Shown: positions 40,603 to 53,962, numbered from the stretch's first letter. The stretch is DNA of 64,000 bases from Ecdyonurus torrentis (GCA_949318235.1 OX439134.1:18287060-18351059), one strand, 5' to 3'. Program-made: numbers and translations. The notes: a model not told the origin generated them from the sequence alone.

Positions 40603-41850
40603 AATTAGGAATACAAATTTAGTAAATGGATGTAAAACTAATAACAAATTATAATAACAAATCTCGAAATTTGTTCAGGGAACCATAAAATTTATTTCAG
40701 AGCAAACCTTTTATTATTATTCAATTAATTGGTGTTGCTTTTTGTCAAGTCCATTGAAATAAAAAGGAAAGAAAGTATATTTTATAAATTTGTTTTTAGA
40801 ACTGATATTTATTACAGAATAATTTTTGAAATGGATGCAAAATTCTTATAACTGATATAGGTATATTTTACTCTCAAAATAATCATGATATTTTAATTAT
40901 TTTTTATAGTATTTAACTAGTCTTAATTATGTGCAATATTTATTTTATCCTATTTATTTTCATTACTTAATTACCAATCAATATATATATTTAAATATCT
41001 TTATTATACAGTACAAAAATAAGCACAAAGGAATTTAAAATGTTATAATTATCAAGCAGAAAAAAAAATGTTTGACGTATGCTGTATAAATTTATGTATC
41101 AGAAAAAATTTTGTTCTTCATTTTTTTTTCCTTCCGATTCTGCTTTTTTTTTTTTTTTTTTTTTTTTTTGTATGAATTGATTTTAATTACTGAAAATTTG
41201 AAGCATTTATGGGAAAAATCAAATTATTTCCTCATTCGTCAGTTTTTTTTTCTTCAACTTTATTTTCTAATACACAACTTTGATAATTATGTTTTTAATT
41301 GTTACAAATGTGAGCGGTTTTCTCATATAAATACATTGTCATCAAGAAATTTACAACAATTAAAAATATTTTTAAAATTAATAATTACAAAATTTGTGTA
41401 TTAATAATATTAAGTAAGTGTACGGACATTTTCTGCTTTAAAAAAAAACACAGTCAAAATAAATCATTAATTGAATTTTGACTCTAAACTTAGGTTGTTC
41501 CTCTCTTAACTATAACTAATATTTAAGTAGAGTGTCAAAGATTAATTGACATGGACAATAAATAATTAATTAGATAATTAAATCTCTCTCTCCTTTGTGC
41601 TTAAAATTGTTATGTACTTTAATTGTAGTAATGGTAAGTCAAACTGAATATTTATTACATCTTTTTCTTAAAGCAACCTTTGGTAAACTTTATGTTATTT
41701 GGATTTATTTTTATTGTGGTAACTGTTAAAATATGTCTATTTGTGTAGAATCTTAGGTCCATTGTGAAAGTGAATTTTCATCTTTGTTTTAAAATAATCA
41801 AATAAGCCATTATTAATGTAAGGAAAAAAAGAAACATTGTGGTTAGGATC
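37696..41850. other. AT-rich spacer without recognisable genes
   Basis: Long poly-A and poly-T runs (38119, 38489, 38626, 40569, 41144) and a family T copy at 39125. The open frames here are low-complexity and do not resemble proteins. Confidence 0.6.
39125..39325. repeat. Family T copy
   Basis: AAACGCTTAGGGTCCCTTAA, then GGGATACTATTATAGATACA and TTTTTACGTGTTATAAGC, then GACCTCCATTAA. Confidence 0.55.
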
Positions 41851-41852
41851 AA

Positions 41853-42158
41853 TAATAAAGAAAATTATAGAATTAGCAGCAAGAGCCTTACTTAGCACAG
41901 TAGAAGTTCTATGGAGAGGTCAAAGTCTTGTGTGGCACAGTTTTTTTGTTGTAAAAAGGTTCATTTCATAACTGAGAGCTTTCGTCATAAATAATTGATA
42001 ATGATTGATAATGTCATTAATATATGACAGAAGCTCTCAGTTATGAAATGAACTTTTTTATAACAAAACACTGTGCCACGTGAGACTTCAACCGCTCCAT
42101 ACAACTTTTACTGTGGTAAGTAAAGCCAGCACTGGTAATTCTATATTTTTCTTTATTG
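41853..42158. mobile_element. Larger foldback element related in plan to family D
   Basis: Ends AATAAAGAAAATTATAGAAT / ATTCTATATTTTTCTTTATT, inner arms CTGAGAGCTTTCGTCATAAA / TGACAGAAGCTCTCAG and TTGTGTGGCACAG / CTGTGCCACG. About 305 bp, unclassified. Confidence 0.7.
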
Positions 42159-42832
42159 CTGTATTGAAATAAGCCATTATGTTCAAGTATTGGATTACTT
42201 TATTGGCGAGTAAAAAAGACAACTTATGAAGTGCTGACTATAAAATTTTGCTCTTATTCACTTCCAGTTTATCATACGGTAAAAGCAAAGAATGTTAAAT
42301 TGTAAGTTAAAATTATGAAAATTGTAGTCAGTAACTCGTATATTAGTTTTTTTTTTTTTTTTTTTTTTTTTTTTCCATCAATAATTTTGAATTAAACGTC
42401 TTTGCAGAAGCATTAAAAATAACCTCACTGTACACTGATTGTGATGTAAAACTTTATTTTTATTCAATTAATGCATTCTTATGGAGATTTCCATTATCAT
42501 AATGCTCCATATAAATACATGTTATTTCCAGTAAATAATAAAAGTTATTTTTTTATTCACTGTTAACTCCAAAAAGTAACTAAATAAAATTCTACATCAC
42601 ATTTACTGTACCTAAGAGGTATTTTATTTTGTGTAAAAATCTAAAATTTGAAGTGTTTGAAACGGAAGTGAAGTGATGGTAAAAGTGAAAGGGAAATGTT
42701 GCACCAGCAGCAAGCCACCTCCCACTTGTAATATTACTGGGTTTACTTTTCTGACACTTCTGTTTATGTTAATTACATATGTGTATAAACTATCGTAACT
42801 GATTGTAATGAACCTATCGTACAATAGAAGAC

Positions 42833-43448
42833 TTGCAAAAAGTAATTTTAGTGAAAAAATAAACAAACTCGCAGCTCAAAAATACTAACAAAATGCTATC
42901 AGACGACTTTGTGTTCCTGTCTACATTTAACATGCTTTCTTATGGAAAAATGAAGCAGGTAAAACTCAAGTTAGAAAATTTTCTTGACACTGAAATTTTT
43001 ACTACAGATTTCTGAGCCTAATTTTTTTCTTTTCTTTTTCCTTAATTTTAAACAATTTGGTTATAAATTATTTTGTCATCCAATTGTCTTCAAATTCAGG
43101 AAAATGATAGCTATTGACTGATAAAGAAATAACTATTTCGAACCCGACTATAAGCAATTTCACTCATATCCGCTTCCGTTTCGTCTTACTGCGCATGCGT
43201 GTTAAGGAGAAACAGAAGCGGATGTGACTGAAATCGCTTATAGTCGGCCTCAAAGCCGTTGTTCCTTTACTAGTCAATAAAGCTTAGAAAACTACAGTAA
43301 AAATATTAGTATCAAGAAAATTCTCTATATCCAGTTATGGCTGCTCCATTACTTTATAAGAAAGCATGTTAAATCAAGACTTGAATACAAAATTGTCATC
43401 TAGCACTTTGTTAGTATCATTAGGCTCTGTTAGTTTGTTTTCTTACTA
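42833..43448. mobile_element. Family K foldback element K2, interrupted by E2 and right-truncated
   Basis: The left arm matches K1 from AATAGAAGACTTGCAAAA. The right arm resumes after the E2 hairpin and runs to a poly-C/poly-T junction at about 43449, lacking the terminal 25 bp or so. Confidence 0.8.
43113..43278. mobile_element. Family E hairpin MITE copy E2
   Basis: A 166-bp hairpin with ATTGACTGATAAAGAAATAA at the left end and its near-complement at the right, and a CGCATGCG centre. It lies inside the K2 foldback element. Confidence 0.8.
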
Positions 43449-44104
43449 CCCCCCCCCCCCTTCCCCCGTTTTTTTTTTTTTTTTTTTTAATTTTTTTCCA
43501 AAGTTGCTATAAGAATGATGTAATAAATTGAGTTCGACTTGTTAAAGTGTATGGTACTTGGATGTATTTTGTAATAATTATTAAGTGATAAAAAGTGACA
43601 TTGAAGAAGAAGAAGAAGAAGAAAAAAAAAATCCTCACAAGAAGAAGATAAAAAAGTAGAATTATTATAAGTAAATTAAAACTGCTTCAATTAGTAAATA
43701 ACAATAATAATTCCATATGGAGTCGACATTGCATGGTGGCATACAGGTTGCAGTATTTTAGAAAAAAGAAAAATTGTCACAATGTATGTGTTTATTTTAA
43801 TGTGATTTTTACTGTAACTATTCTTATCCCTCCATTGTTTATTTTTGTGTAAATTAGAGAATAGATGGATAATGAGAAATATTTGTGGACAATTATTTTA
43901 GTGGTACGAGATTAGTAATGTTATTGAGTTGTTTTCTAAAATTTTATGACTAAAAATTTAATTGAACGTGAATACTTAATCTGGAAAACATTGTTTAAAA
44001 AAAAAGTTATTTTAATACATTTCATTATATCGTAAAAATCAAGATTAATCGTAACTTCACAATTACGATTTTTAATAATTATTATATTTCTCCCTATTTT
44101 ACTC

Positions 44105-44416
44105 TTAAAGCCATAGACCACATAAAACAACGTGTGCTTTTTAATGAATAAACACGAAATGGGATCTTCAAAACTGATGATAATTTTTACCAGAATGTTA
44201 ATGTAGCCCCACGAGAGAGCGTGAAAATATCTGTTTTTGACGTCAGAAACATGCAAAAACTAGTATGAAAATGTGCGAGTTGCATAAATTGAAATTTTCT
44301 GATCACTGCTACGGAGCTACTGTTGGGTTTTGAGACCAATTAACGTTATTTATGTAAGTCCCATCAAGTGTTTTGTGATATAAATGCTTATGTTTTCTTC
44401 TGGTCTATTCCTTTAA
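44105..44416 (-). mobile_element. Family A MITE copy A4 (TTAA-flanked)
   Basis: Reverse orientation, TTAA at 44105-44108 and 44413-44416; slightly shortened interior with TGACGTCA at 44238. Confidence 0.85.
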
Positions 44417-45779
44417 GGGATCACGATGTGATTTGCAAATCTCTGGAAATCTAAATCTTTAAATCTCATTATTAAAAAAAAAAAATGTCTCATTAGTTCA
44501 TTGAATAGTGTTTTTGCAGAAATTGAAAATGCTGCTAATTTAATCCTTTGAATCTCAACATTTTGTCAAATTTCAAAAGTAGAAAATCTTTTCTCAAATA
44601 TTTTTAAATATTAAATTCTGTCCTTTTGGTTATTGTTTTTAAAAAGATTGTTCACAATAATTTCCAAACTGTTCATCTTATTTTTTAGTAAGATATTTTA
44701 ATGTTTTTTAAATACTCTCATAATATAATGTAAAGTTGATCTTTATTTATTTTTACCCTTATTTATTGAAAATAATTTATTTAAAAATCCTGATCTTTTT
44801 AATTTAGTGCACTAGTCAGTAGATATTTCCAAAAACAAAAATATCTCTTTAAAAAAAATGAAAAAATATATATAATTCGCACAAATTAATTTTGTGATAT
44901 TAAAAAAAAAAATGATATAATTAGCACACTGAACATCATAGCTAATAGTTGAGTTTCGTAATATTTTTAACATATTTTCATTGTCGCGAATCATGATACG
45001 AAATATGAGAAAACCGATGGAAAAAAAAAAGCAATGGAAAAATATATAATTACGAAATATAACGTATTATTTTGAGTATTCAAAACCCCTTAAAAGTATA
45101 GTTAAAAATAATAATATGCAATAATTAAAAGTTCAAAATGTATAATTGAACATTTAGTATCATGTCATTGATATGTTGCAGATATTTATTGGGTTTAGTG
45201 TGATGATCATTTGTATCAAATTTAAAAAAAAAAAAAAAATGAGGCACTCAGATTCAGTGTATACATTTTTTTTAAAATTATTATTTGTTAAATTGATTGT
45301 TATTTTAAAAAAAGTAATATATATATAATATTGTAGTGTGTTCTTTTTTATAATAACATAAATACATCACAAGAAAAATAAAACATGGTCTTTTCTTTTT
45401 TATCCTTATTTATTTAGTTGTATTTATTTTAATTTTAAATGAAGTATATTTATACTTACATATAATATGTAAATAGTTTTTTATTCATATTTTTAAAAAA
45501 GTCATAATTATTTTGCAATATAGTATTAATAGTGTTTGTACATTAAAATACATTAATAAAGCTTATAGAGGAAACTAAAGCAACAAAAATATGGCTTTAA
45601 AATCTTTATGTACACTTGGTTGTAATAATGTAATACTATTCAAAAACTCGCGCTAAATTTGCAATGTTGTGATTAGAAGAAGTACTCGCGTTTAATTAGG
45701 GAGGTACGTGTAATGTAATGCTCTGTATTCTTTAGTATGAAAGAAATGAAAAGAAAGAAATGAAATGAAATGAAATGAA

Positions 45780-45976
<197 letters not shown>

Positions 45977-46321
45977 GAAGAGAGAAATGCAGTTATGTTT
46001 TATTTTTTTATGGAAAAAGTACATAAGAAAATCAATTTAGACCCCTTAGTTTTTATATGCATACTATCCCGTATATCTTGAATGTACAAAGAGTTGCCTA
46101 CATTTTAGGGGTATCAATAATAGAGTTATTACCTGAGCTGTCTTCTATATTATACTGTTTACTACTATCATATTTTTACATCTATAAATAGAAGTTAAAA
46201 TAAATAAAAATCTATATGATCAATTATGAAGAAGCTTGTATGAGGAAGCAAGAAGCACTTTGAATTACACAATAAAGATAAACGTAGATGAAGTGTTATA
46301 AATTTACACTTGATTAAAATA

Positions 46322-46323
<2 letters not shown>

Positions 46324-46372
<49 letters not shown>

Positions 46373-46512
46373 TCTCTCTGCTGTAAAGATAACAGAAAAA
46401 GTCATTCTAATATTAGAAAAAATTACACTTTTATAAATATTGCATATAGTTATTATTTTCATAACACCATATGTACTTATTTTTTTATTTAAAGTTTGAA
46501 TATTTTGGCATA

Positions 46513-46558
<46 letters not shown>

Positions 46559-46683
46559 AAGAAAACAGAAAAACTAATTCTAATTTTAGAAAATTACACC
46601 TTAACATTATATATAATTATTATTTTCATAACACCTTATATATTTAATATTTTTTTTAAAGTTTGAATATTTTGGCATGATAT

Positions 46684-46728
<45 letters not shown>
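46324..46728. repeat. Two diverged tandem units of about 185 bp with (TC)n at each junction
   Basis: (TC)n tracts at 46324-46369, 46516-46555 and 46689-46728 are separated by two similar spacers (AAACAGAAAAA, TTATTATTTTCATAACACC, AAAGTTTGAATATTTTGGCAT in each). So the unit plus microsatellite was duplicated as a block. Confidence 0.8.
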
Positions 46729-46730
<2 letters not shown>

Positions 46731-47519
46731 GTCAGCAATTGCGTCAGAGGTTTACTGAAATAGATCTTAGAAAAGAGAGAGGTGGAAATAGTTATGTTGA
46801 CTTGGTAAAACATCGTACAGTCACAGTTAGACCTTACAACTGAAAACGTCTACATGTGCAGTTCAAACTAAAATTAAAAAAAAAAAAGAAAAAGAAAAAG
46901 AAAAGAAAGAACAAAAGTTGATTTACGACACGTTTACGTCTTAATATAACAAGGTAAATATCAAATGTTACACTAAACTTGTTTGTCTCTTCTTTTTATT
47001 ATTATTATTTATATAAGTGTTGAATTAAACTGGATGTAATAGTATATAATTAAATTGTATATGTTACACTTATGAGGTCAAATACCAAAGTTTTTTTTTA
47101 TGTTTTTTTGACATAAAAGTAAATTTTTCATACTTAATTTTAATTTTTACAATTTTTTAATGTAAATATGTATTTAACTTTTCTGTTTTTAATTGCTAAG
47201 AATTTCTTTTTGAATATAGATTGAGTTTTATATTCAACCAGGAATTTTCTATATAAACATCTATTAATAACTTTTTGACATAAAATTATAGGATTGGTTT
47301 AAATTGTGTTTTTTAATAACGATGAATTTATAGTTTTTAAGTTTCATGGATATATTGTTGTTCAGTTCTCTTTTTAGTTACTTTTGGAATCCAGGGGGAA
47401 TTGCATTAATATTTTTGTTATTATTTTTTTATGAGTTTTATTATTAGTATTTGAAATTTTCATGTATAAAAATTCAAATATTAAAACAAAAAATTACGTT
47501 AATATTCCAGGATAGGTAG

Positions 47520-47700
47520 TGCATAATTAATGCTGCATTTATGTCATATAGCATAAATTTTAATATTTGGAATAGCATAAATAATTATGCTGTTCAATAT
47601 ATTTGTTATGATGTGCAGCATAATTATTATTCAATTATAGCATAAATTATGTTGTTACGAATTTCTAAAATTTCTGCCTATAACATAATTATATATTAAG
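47520..47700. repeat. Family O-like fragment
   Basis: GTGCATAATTAATGCTGCAT, ATAGCATAAATAATTATGCT and CAGCATAATTATTATTC; termini unclear. Confidence 0.4.
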
Positions 47701-48511
47701 TATATTTACTTTTATTCATGCATATATGTTTTACAAAAATTAATAATAAATAATACAAAACTGAATCAATATAAATTATATTCCTTTTTTTTTTTTTTTT
47801 TTTTTCCCCATCAGTATTTTAGACTTTTTGAATGGCAGATTAATAGCTTTTTACGTATTCAAAAAAATCGATTCTTAATAAATGTCACTTTAAGAAATAT
47901 TAACTTGAGGGCAATTTTGATACGACAGAAAAAAAAAAGAATTAAAAAAAATCCAATCCTTTATCCAAAATTTTAAGTTTTATCTCTCTAGCTTTATCAG
48001 TTCAGGAGGTATAATAATTTCTTAAAGTTTTCATTAACACGTCAGCTATGAGTAATTAATTCCTGTCATTAATTAAGTCCAGTCCATATAACGTTATTAA
48101 TTATTAACAATATATTTTAATTAAAAATTCTGTCACGTTATCTATATCTGTTAATATTTCCTAAAAGTTTCTAAAGAGTTTATAAAAAAAATGGTGAAGA
48201 ATAATAAAAACAGAATGAAATAAAGTTGTCAACTAAAGAATATATTTTATTGCAATATTTATGAAAAGTAGGTTAAATGGATTTAAATATTTCTAAGCGT
48301 GTTTATAGTGAGAAGAAAATGAAGTGGCGTACAAAATGTAAACATAAAGTCAGCAGCCATATTGCGTAGCTGATCAACACTATATATTTTTTTCTTCCTA
48401 TTCAAAACTTTTAACTGTCCTAGATATTATTTCACTTTTTTTTTACCCTCTCTTTTGATTGTTTACATTTCAAAACTAAATCTTGCTATACTTATCTTTA
48501 ATTTTTCTTAA

Positions 48512-49300
48512 GGCGGGAAAAAGGTACTGCGGGATTTGACTAAAAAATTGTAAAGAAAGAAAAATCTGAAATTTTGCACAGTGATACATTAAAATATGCA
48601 TGCAGATACCGTGGTATCTTCAAAAATATAAAAAATTTGGGCGGTCACCATGCTTGATTTTTAATTATGATTTTTTGACGTTTTAGTCCCATAAGAGACC
48701 ATGTTAATTTCTATAATTATTTTCTCTCTTATCTGATGATCATGGGTTCTGAAAATTTTATCATAGGTAGCTGTTACTAGTGTTACTGTTAACTTTTAAA
48801 TGGCATCATAAAGTGTCGAAGTTTTAGATTTTGACATACAAGACATCTTAATACAACCCTTAATTTAGTTTTTTAGTTCTATACGCGGGAACAGTAATAT
48901 TATTACATAATGCATTCATACCATGTTACCAAATATATCATTATTATTCAGTACAAAAATAATAATAATAAGGCTGGAAATATATGTAAATTGATTAAGG
49001 GTTGTATATAGATGGCTTGTATCTCAAAATCTAAAAAGAAACTTGGAAACGTTTGATGCCATTTGAAAGTTAATAGTAACAGCTATACCTATGATAAAAT
49101 TTTCAGAACCTGTGACCACCCGAAAATGATAATTAAATAGGCTCTTATGGGATTAAAACTAAAAAAAAAAAAATTTAAAAATCTAGCATGGTGACCCCCT
49201 TTTTTTTACATTTTTGATAAGTACTTTATCCTAATGTATCACTGTGCAAATTTTTTAATGTTTCTTTCCTTTTCAACTTTTTAGTCAAAAATCCCGCAGA
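48512..49300. mobile_element. Large degenerate foldback element N (about 790 bp)
   Basis: Arms of about 350 bp pair imperfectly: GCGGGATTTGACTAAAAA with TTTAGTCAAAAATCCCGC, TTTGCACAGTGATACATTA with TAATGTATCACTGTGCAAA, TCTGAAAATTTTATCATAGG with its complement, and AATACAACCCTTAAT with ATTAAGGGTTGTAT. Spacer about 48890-48990. Confidence 0.75.
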
Positions 49301-49315
49301 ATTGCTAATATCCCT

Positions 49316-49552
49316 CACGGAAAACACGAATTTAAGAAATAATTCAGTAATATAGATGTAACTCTTAAGTGCAAACAATAACTTGGTTGAAAAAAGTTTC
49401 AGCAGTAACTCGTTAGTATAAACGTTATTTAAGATGATTTGATACAGCGGAAATAGTTATAGCTCTTTAGATCTTAAAAAACTTTGTATGTATCTAACAA
49501 ATTTATTATGAAAAAAGTCTAAATAGTAACTCTTTAGATAATTTTTTCCGTG
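49316..49552. mobile_element. Family U element U1 with CACGGAAAA termini
   Basis: CACGGAAAA at the left, TTTTTTCCGTG at the right. The interior has repeated GTAACTC(T)TTAG motifs on both strands. Confidence 0.65.
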
Positions 49553-49993
49553 CACGCCTTAAAAATCAACTGATGTATGTATAGTTATTAAAAAATTATT
49601 GCACTTTTTTAATTAGTAGAAAATGATATTTTTTCTAAATTTGTGCTCACTTATGGCTAAAGCGCAAGCGATGCGTGAAATCGTACATGCAATAATTATA
49701 ATATTACATGTTTACATTTTGAAACATGAATGAAAATAGAGCTCACGTTGCTAATGAATATCGCACATGATAATTACAACAATTAAAATATGACAAATTG
49801 ATGCTCTGGAGATGAGCTAGTTAAAACCTATATGCTAAATACACCACAAGAATGTAAAATTAGTGCATGACAAATGTTGTTTTAAAAACATTCTTAACTA
49901 CGTATAACTAAACTGAAATTCTTTCTCGCGCATTCCTCTATGTCAAAGTGTTCATGAGATACTGTACATACAATTTTGTACTCGTGTATATTT

Positions 49994-50216
49994 AATGGAC
50001 GTTATCGGTTTAGCGCGCGGGGTGCTGCGGGGAAAGCTAAGGGTCCCCTAATTTAACATTACGCTTATGGAGAAAAACACGTTTTTTGCGATTTTTGAGA
50101 AAACTACTCCACCGATTTTGGAGAAATTTAAATGAGAAATACTAGACATACTTTTACGTGTTTTAAGCCATAGAAAATTTTTAACAATTTTTTAAACCGA
50201 TAACCTCCATTGCTGA
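49994..50216. mobile_element. Family T element with TIRs, reference copy
   Basis: AATGGACGTTATCGGTTTA at the left and TAAACCGATAACCTCCATT at the right. Interior AAGCTAAGGGTCCCCTAATT and CATACTTTTACGTGTTTTAA recur at four other places. Confidence 0.65.
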
Positions 50217-50304
50217 GAAAAATATAAAATATTATAGTTATATACGGTTTACTTTTTTATTATTAATGCTTTTATTTAATTTCATGGTAAAAAAAAAAGT
50301 TGCA

Positions 50305-50521
50305 CACAGAAAAAAATAAATACGTAATAATTATGGTAGTTTATTTTCAGCATAATTTGTTCAATATAATCTATGCTATATACTTCATAATAACTATGTA
50401 ATATATAGCAAAGATATTATCTTGATACAGCATAATTATTTATGTTATTCTAATTTAGCAACATTTATGCTATATAATGACATAAATACACTATAAATTA
50501 CGTAATTTTATTATTTCCGTG
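50305..50521. mobile_element. Family O AT-rich element with CACNGAAA termini
   Basis: CACAGAAAAAAATAAATACG to TTATTTCCGTG; the interior is full of GCATAAT/ATTATGC palindromes (AGCATAATTTGTTCAATATA, CAGCATAATTATTTATG). Confidence 0.6.
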
Positions 50522-50660
50522 CATAGAAAGAATAATTTGAATAATTTATGTTGAATTTTTGGCATTATAGCATACATTATATTATATACTTAAAATTAGA
50601 AAAGCATAAATAATTACGCTGTTATAAAGTATAATATTTATGCTACTATAGTTTTTATAT

Positions 50661-50914
50661 ATAGGGTGTACGCATGACATCATACAGTATTTAATGCGCT
50701 CGGAGGCCATACTGGAGTAGTGAATAACATTGCTGAGCATAGGACAAACTTCGTTTAAGCCAATTTTCTTTGGGAAATCTGTTAATTTTTTGTTATTGTT
50801 ATATTCTTCTCACTTGCTTGAGATACAATTCAACATATTTACAGCATCAATGCTCTCAAAAATATTGCATTTTTTAAACTGGCAAAATGAGTTATTTTCC
50901 CATAGACCCTATAG
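50661..50914. mobile_element. Family G element G2
   Basis: Reverse-oriented copy, ATAGGGTGTACGCATGACAT to GACCCTATAG; the CRE-like site is changed to TGACATCA. Confidence 0.75.
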
Positions 50915-51148
50915 CATAGATTAAATTATGCTGGATTTAACAAATAGTATTGGAAATGAGTGTCTTATTATTACGTATTTATTTTTGTCCTTTTGCTTAA
51001 ATATAAAATGTTTTTGTCATTAATTTTTCAACAACGAAAATATTTAAAATTCAAGTCACTAATTCTTACGAGATATACAACCTCTACAATATATTATAGA
51101 TCTTTGAAAAATCAATAAAGAATACAAAATAACGTAATTCTATTTATA

Positions 51149-51314
51149 ATTGACTAGTAAAAGAATAACGGTTTTGAGGCTGACTATAAGCGATTTCGGT
51201 CACATCCGCTTCCGTTTCTCCTTACTACGCATGCGCAGTAAGTCGAAACGGAAGCGGATGTGAGCGAAATTGCTTATAGTCGGCTTCAAAACAATTATTG
51301 CTTTATCAGTCAAT
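51149..51314. mobile_element. Family E hairpin MITE copy E3
   Basis: A 166-bp hairpin with ATTGACTAGTAAAAGAATAA ends and the inner arms GACTATAAGCGATTTCGGTC / GAGCGAAATTGCTTATAGTC around ACGCATGCGC. Confidence 0.8.
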
Positions 51315-51339
51315 AATTTTCCCCACAACTCTAGTATTA

Positions 51340-51532
51340 ATAACCCATGCGATATAGACATCAAAATTTATTTTAATTACTTCAACCTTATAATATAACC
51401 GCAAAAAGGAAAATAAACGAAAATAAATACAAAATCAACGTGATGGTGTCTAATTCATGGATATTAATGTAAGGTAATTATCAGTCTAGTATTCTAAATG
51501 ATAAAAAAGTAAGTTGACAATAAGGGCTTTAA
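51340..51532. repeat. Family C right-half fragment C4
   Basis: Only the right arm is recognisable (AAAATCAACGTGATGGTGTC to the TTAA at 51529). It lies directly after E3; the left arm is missing. Confidence 0.7.
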
Positions 51533-51889
51533 TTTGTGGTTATTTCTATAGTACCCTTATTGAAATATTTCCAGCCTCAGTGAAGTATTTAAAAAAAAAA
51601 GGGTCTTGCAATAGTAAAGGATAAGCGAATAATGGGACCCTCTATTTTCTCTCTTATCCTTATAGCTTGCTTCAACGGTAAGCCTCATTGAGCATCTAGA
51701 ATTACCCTCGTCATGTAAATTAAATTAACTCATAAAAAAATGTTTATACATGCCAACTATTTTATGTGTTTTTTTTTTCTTTATGAAGTACTCACTCATT
51801 TATTTGAGGCCGACCAAGTAAACAGCCGCACTGTACGCAGCACATGCAAATACTAAACTACGTAATTTATGCTGTATTGAATTATTCCT

Positions 51890-52204
51890 ATAGGGTGTAT
51901 GCATTCATGTAAAATTCGACGCCATGTTGGATAACTCAATAACATGGGTTACATAGGAAAATAACTCATTTTGCCAGTGTAAAAACACTAAGCAATATTT
52001 TTGAGAGCATTGATGCTTTAAATATGTTGAATTTAGTATCTCAAGTATGTGAGAAAAATAACAATAACAAAAAATTAACCAATTTCCCAAAGAAAATTCA
52101 CTTAAACGAAGTTTGTCCTATGGTCAGCAATGTTATTTACTACTCCAGTATGGCCTCCAAGTGCATTAAATATGACGTCATATGCATACACGCATACACC
52201 CTAT
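51890..52204. mobile_element. Family G element G3
   Basis: ATAGGGTGTATGCATTCATG to GCATACACCCTAT; TGACGTCA at 52173. Confidence 0.75.
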
Positions 52205-52239
52205 TTGTCGAGCACAAATGTTGATTTTGTAATAAGTAT

Positions 52240-52360
52240 AATTAAGCTCAAAATCATAGCTATTATGCTATATATTATAATCACTATACAATTTAGCATA
52301 ATTTATGTTGTTCTTCTTATGCATAAATGTTGCTGCATTTGAGCTAGCATAATTATTCGG
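52240..52360. repeat. Family O-like fragment
   Basis: AGCTATTATGCTATATATTA and TTTAGCATAATTTATGTTG, next to G3. Confidence 0.35.
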
Positions 52361-52521
52361 TATTTATTTTTTATCCGTGTTCAGTATCAGTACAGAGTCA
52401 ATATTCTCAATAGTAATAATAATAATAAAAAAAATCAATGCTAACTATAATTATTACTTAAATACGCGTATAGAAGTTTGTAAGTAAGGTAAAATAATAA
52501 TAAATACTTAATTTTGGGTTA

Positions 52522-52821
52522 TACACTCTAAAAAATGGTGCATTACTTTAGTTACGAATCCTAACTTATTTAAGATAATCATTTTTAAGTTATTATATAT
52601 GATTAGCTAAAAGAATGCATTTTAGCAAATAATTAAAAATAGCTAATTTAAGTTTTTGTTTTAAGTTTATTTAAGCTATTTATATAACATTAAAATATAG
52701 CTATTGTTAATAATTTGCTAAAATGCATTATATTAGCTAACTCATATAATAACTTAAAAGTGAACTTATCTTAAATAAGTTAAGATTCGTAACTAAAGTA
52801 ATGCATCAATTTTTAGAGTGT
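52522..52821. mobile_element. Family F hairpin F1 (300 bp)
   Basis: ACACTCTAAAAAATGGTGCA ... TTTTTAGAGTGT, arms pairing over about 110 bp (ACTTTAGTTACGAATCCTAA). Confidence 0.75.
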
Positions 52822-53481
52822 GAATGTGCATTGGTATACAAAATGTAACTTATGTAAAACTAAGCATTTTTCAAATCTTTCATATTTTATTGAATGTATA
52901 AAAGTCAATGAATAACTCAACAAATCAAAATGTCAGTATAGTGAATAAAATAAATCTTGAGTTGACTGTATATAGAAAAAAATGGGATGTTATGTATAAT
53001 TTTTGTATATGTTGGGCATTTCCCGTGTTGCAATTCAGATTGAAAAAAAAAAAAAAAAAAAAAAAAAGGTTGTAGTTAAAGTAAAGTTCGAGAGCTTCGA
53101 GCTTATGTATTTAACTCCAGTAGTAATATATTCACTTGAGGTGCGGCGGGCGCTTAGCCAGGATATGAGGGATAAATATAACCCAAAGTCATGACGTCAC
53201 AACAAACATGCCAAGGTTCAGAGGAATAGGCAGGAAGGTAATTCATTGGTTACACCCTCCATACAGAAATATATTTAATATTTTTTATATATATATATTT
53301 AATTTTTATATTAAAGTAAATAAATTTGAAATTATACGGTTGGCATTTCATATATAGTAAAGTAACATAAATTTTAAGTAAATAAACTATAAATGAGAAG
53401 TATAGTCTTTATTCAAGAAATTCCACGATTGAAAGGTTGAGGTTTAAGCCTTACAACATCATCCCACTCTTATATTAAGAT

Positions 53482-53608
53482 GGTCTGTTCACACTGACGC
53501 GTAAATTCACGTAATTTTCACGTAAGAATCAAAATACCATTGATTGTTGTATCTTCACGTAAGAGTTACGTAAATTTACGTGTCATTGTGAACACTGTGA
53601 ACAGACTT
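53482..53608. mobile_element. Family L short hairpin L2
   Basis: GGTCTGTTCACACTGACGCG to GTGAACAGACTTTA with the same inner arms as L1, plus a short tandem duplication GTGAACACTGTGAACA near the right end. Confidence 0.75.
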
Positions 53609-53668
53609 TAATGATTAAACCAAAACATGGCTAGAATTAACCTTATAGTCGAGACCCAATTGAATTAT

Positions 53669-53962
53669 TCACTCAAAAAAAAGAGCGCATTACTTTAGTT
53701 ACTAATCCTAACTTATTTGAGGCAAACGCACTTTTGAGTTCTTATTATATATTATGACAAAGGATAATGCATAAGTTATTAAGAATAGTTATTTTAAGTT
53801 GTTTTGAGTTATTTCTTCTATTTTAAGTTAAATTAACTATTGTTAATAATTTGCTAAAATGCATTATTTTAGCTGCTTTTATAATAACTCAAAAATCAAA
53901 AGTGTTTATCTCAATAAATAAGTTAGGATTTGTAATTGAAGTAAAGCACTCTTTTTTTTTAA
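53669..53962. mobile_element. Family F hairpin F2
   Basis: CACTCAAAAAAAAGAGCGCA to GTAAAGCACTCTTTTTTTTT with the family F interior (CTTTAGTTACTAATCCTAAC, AATTTGCTAAAATGCATTAT). Confidence 0.72.

Noticed and set aside
51597..51700. A possible further family D hairpin (AGGGTCTTGCAATAG, CTCTTATCCTTATAG)
   Set aside because: Arms are too weak to define ends by eye.
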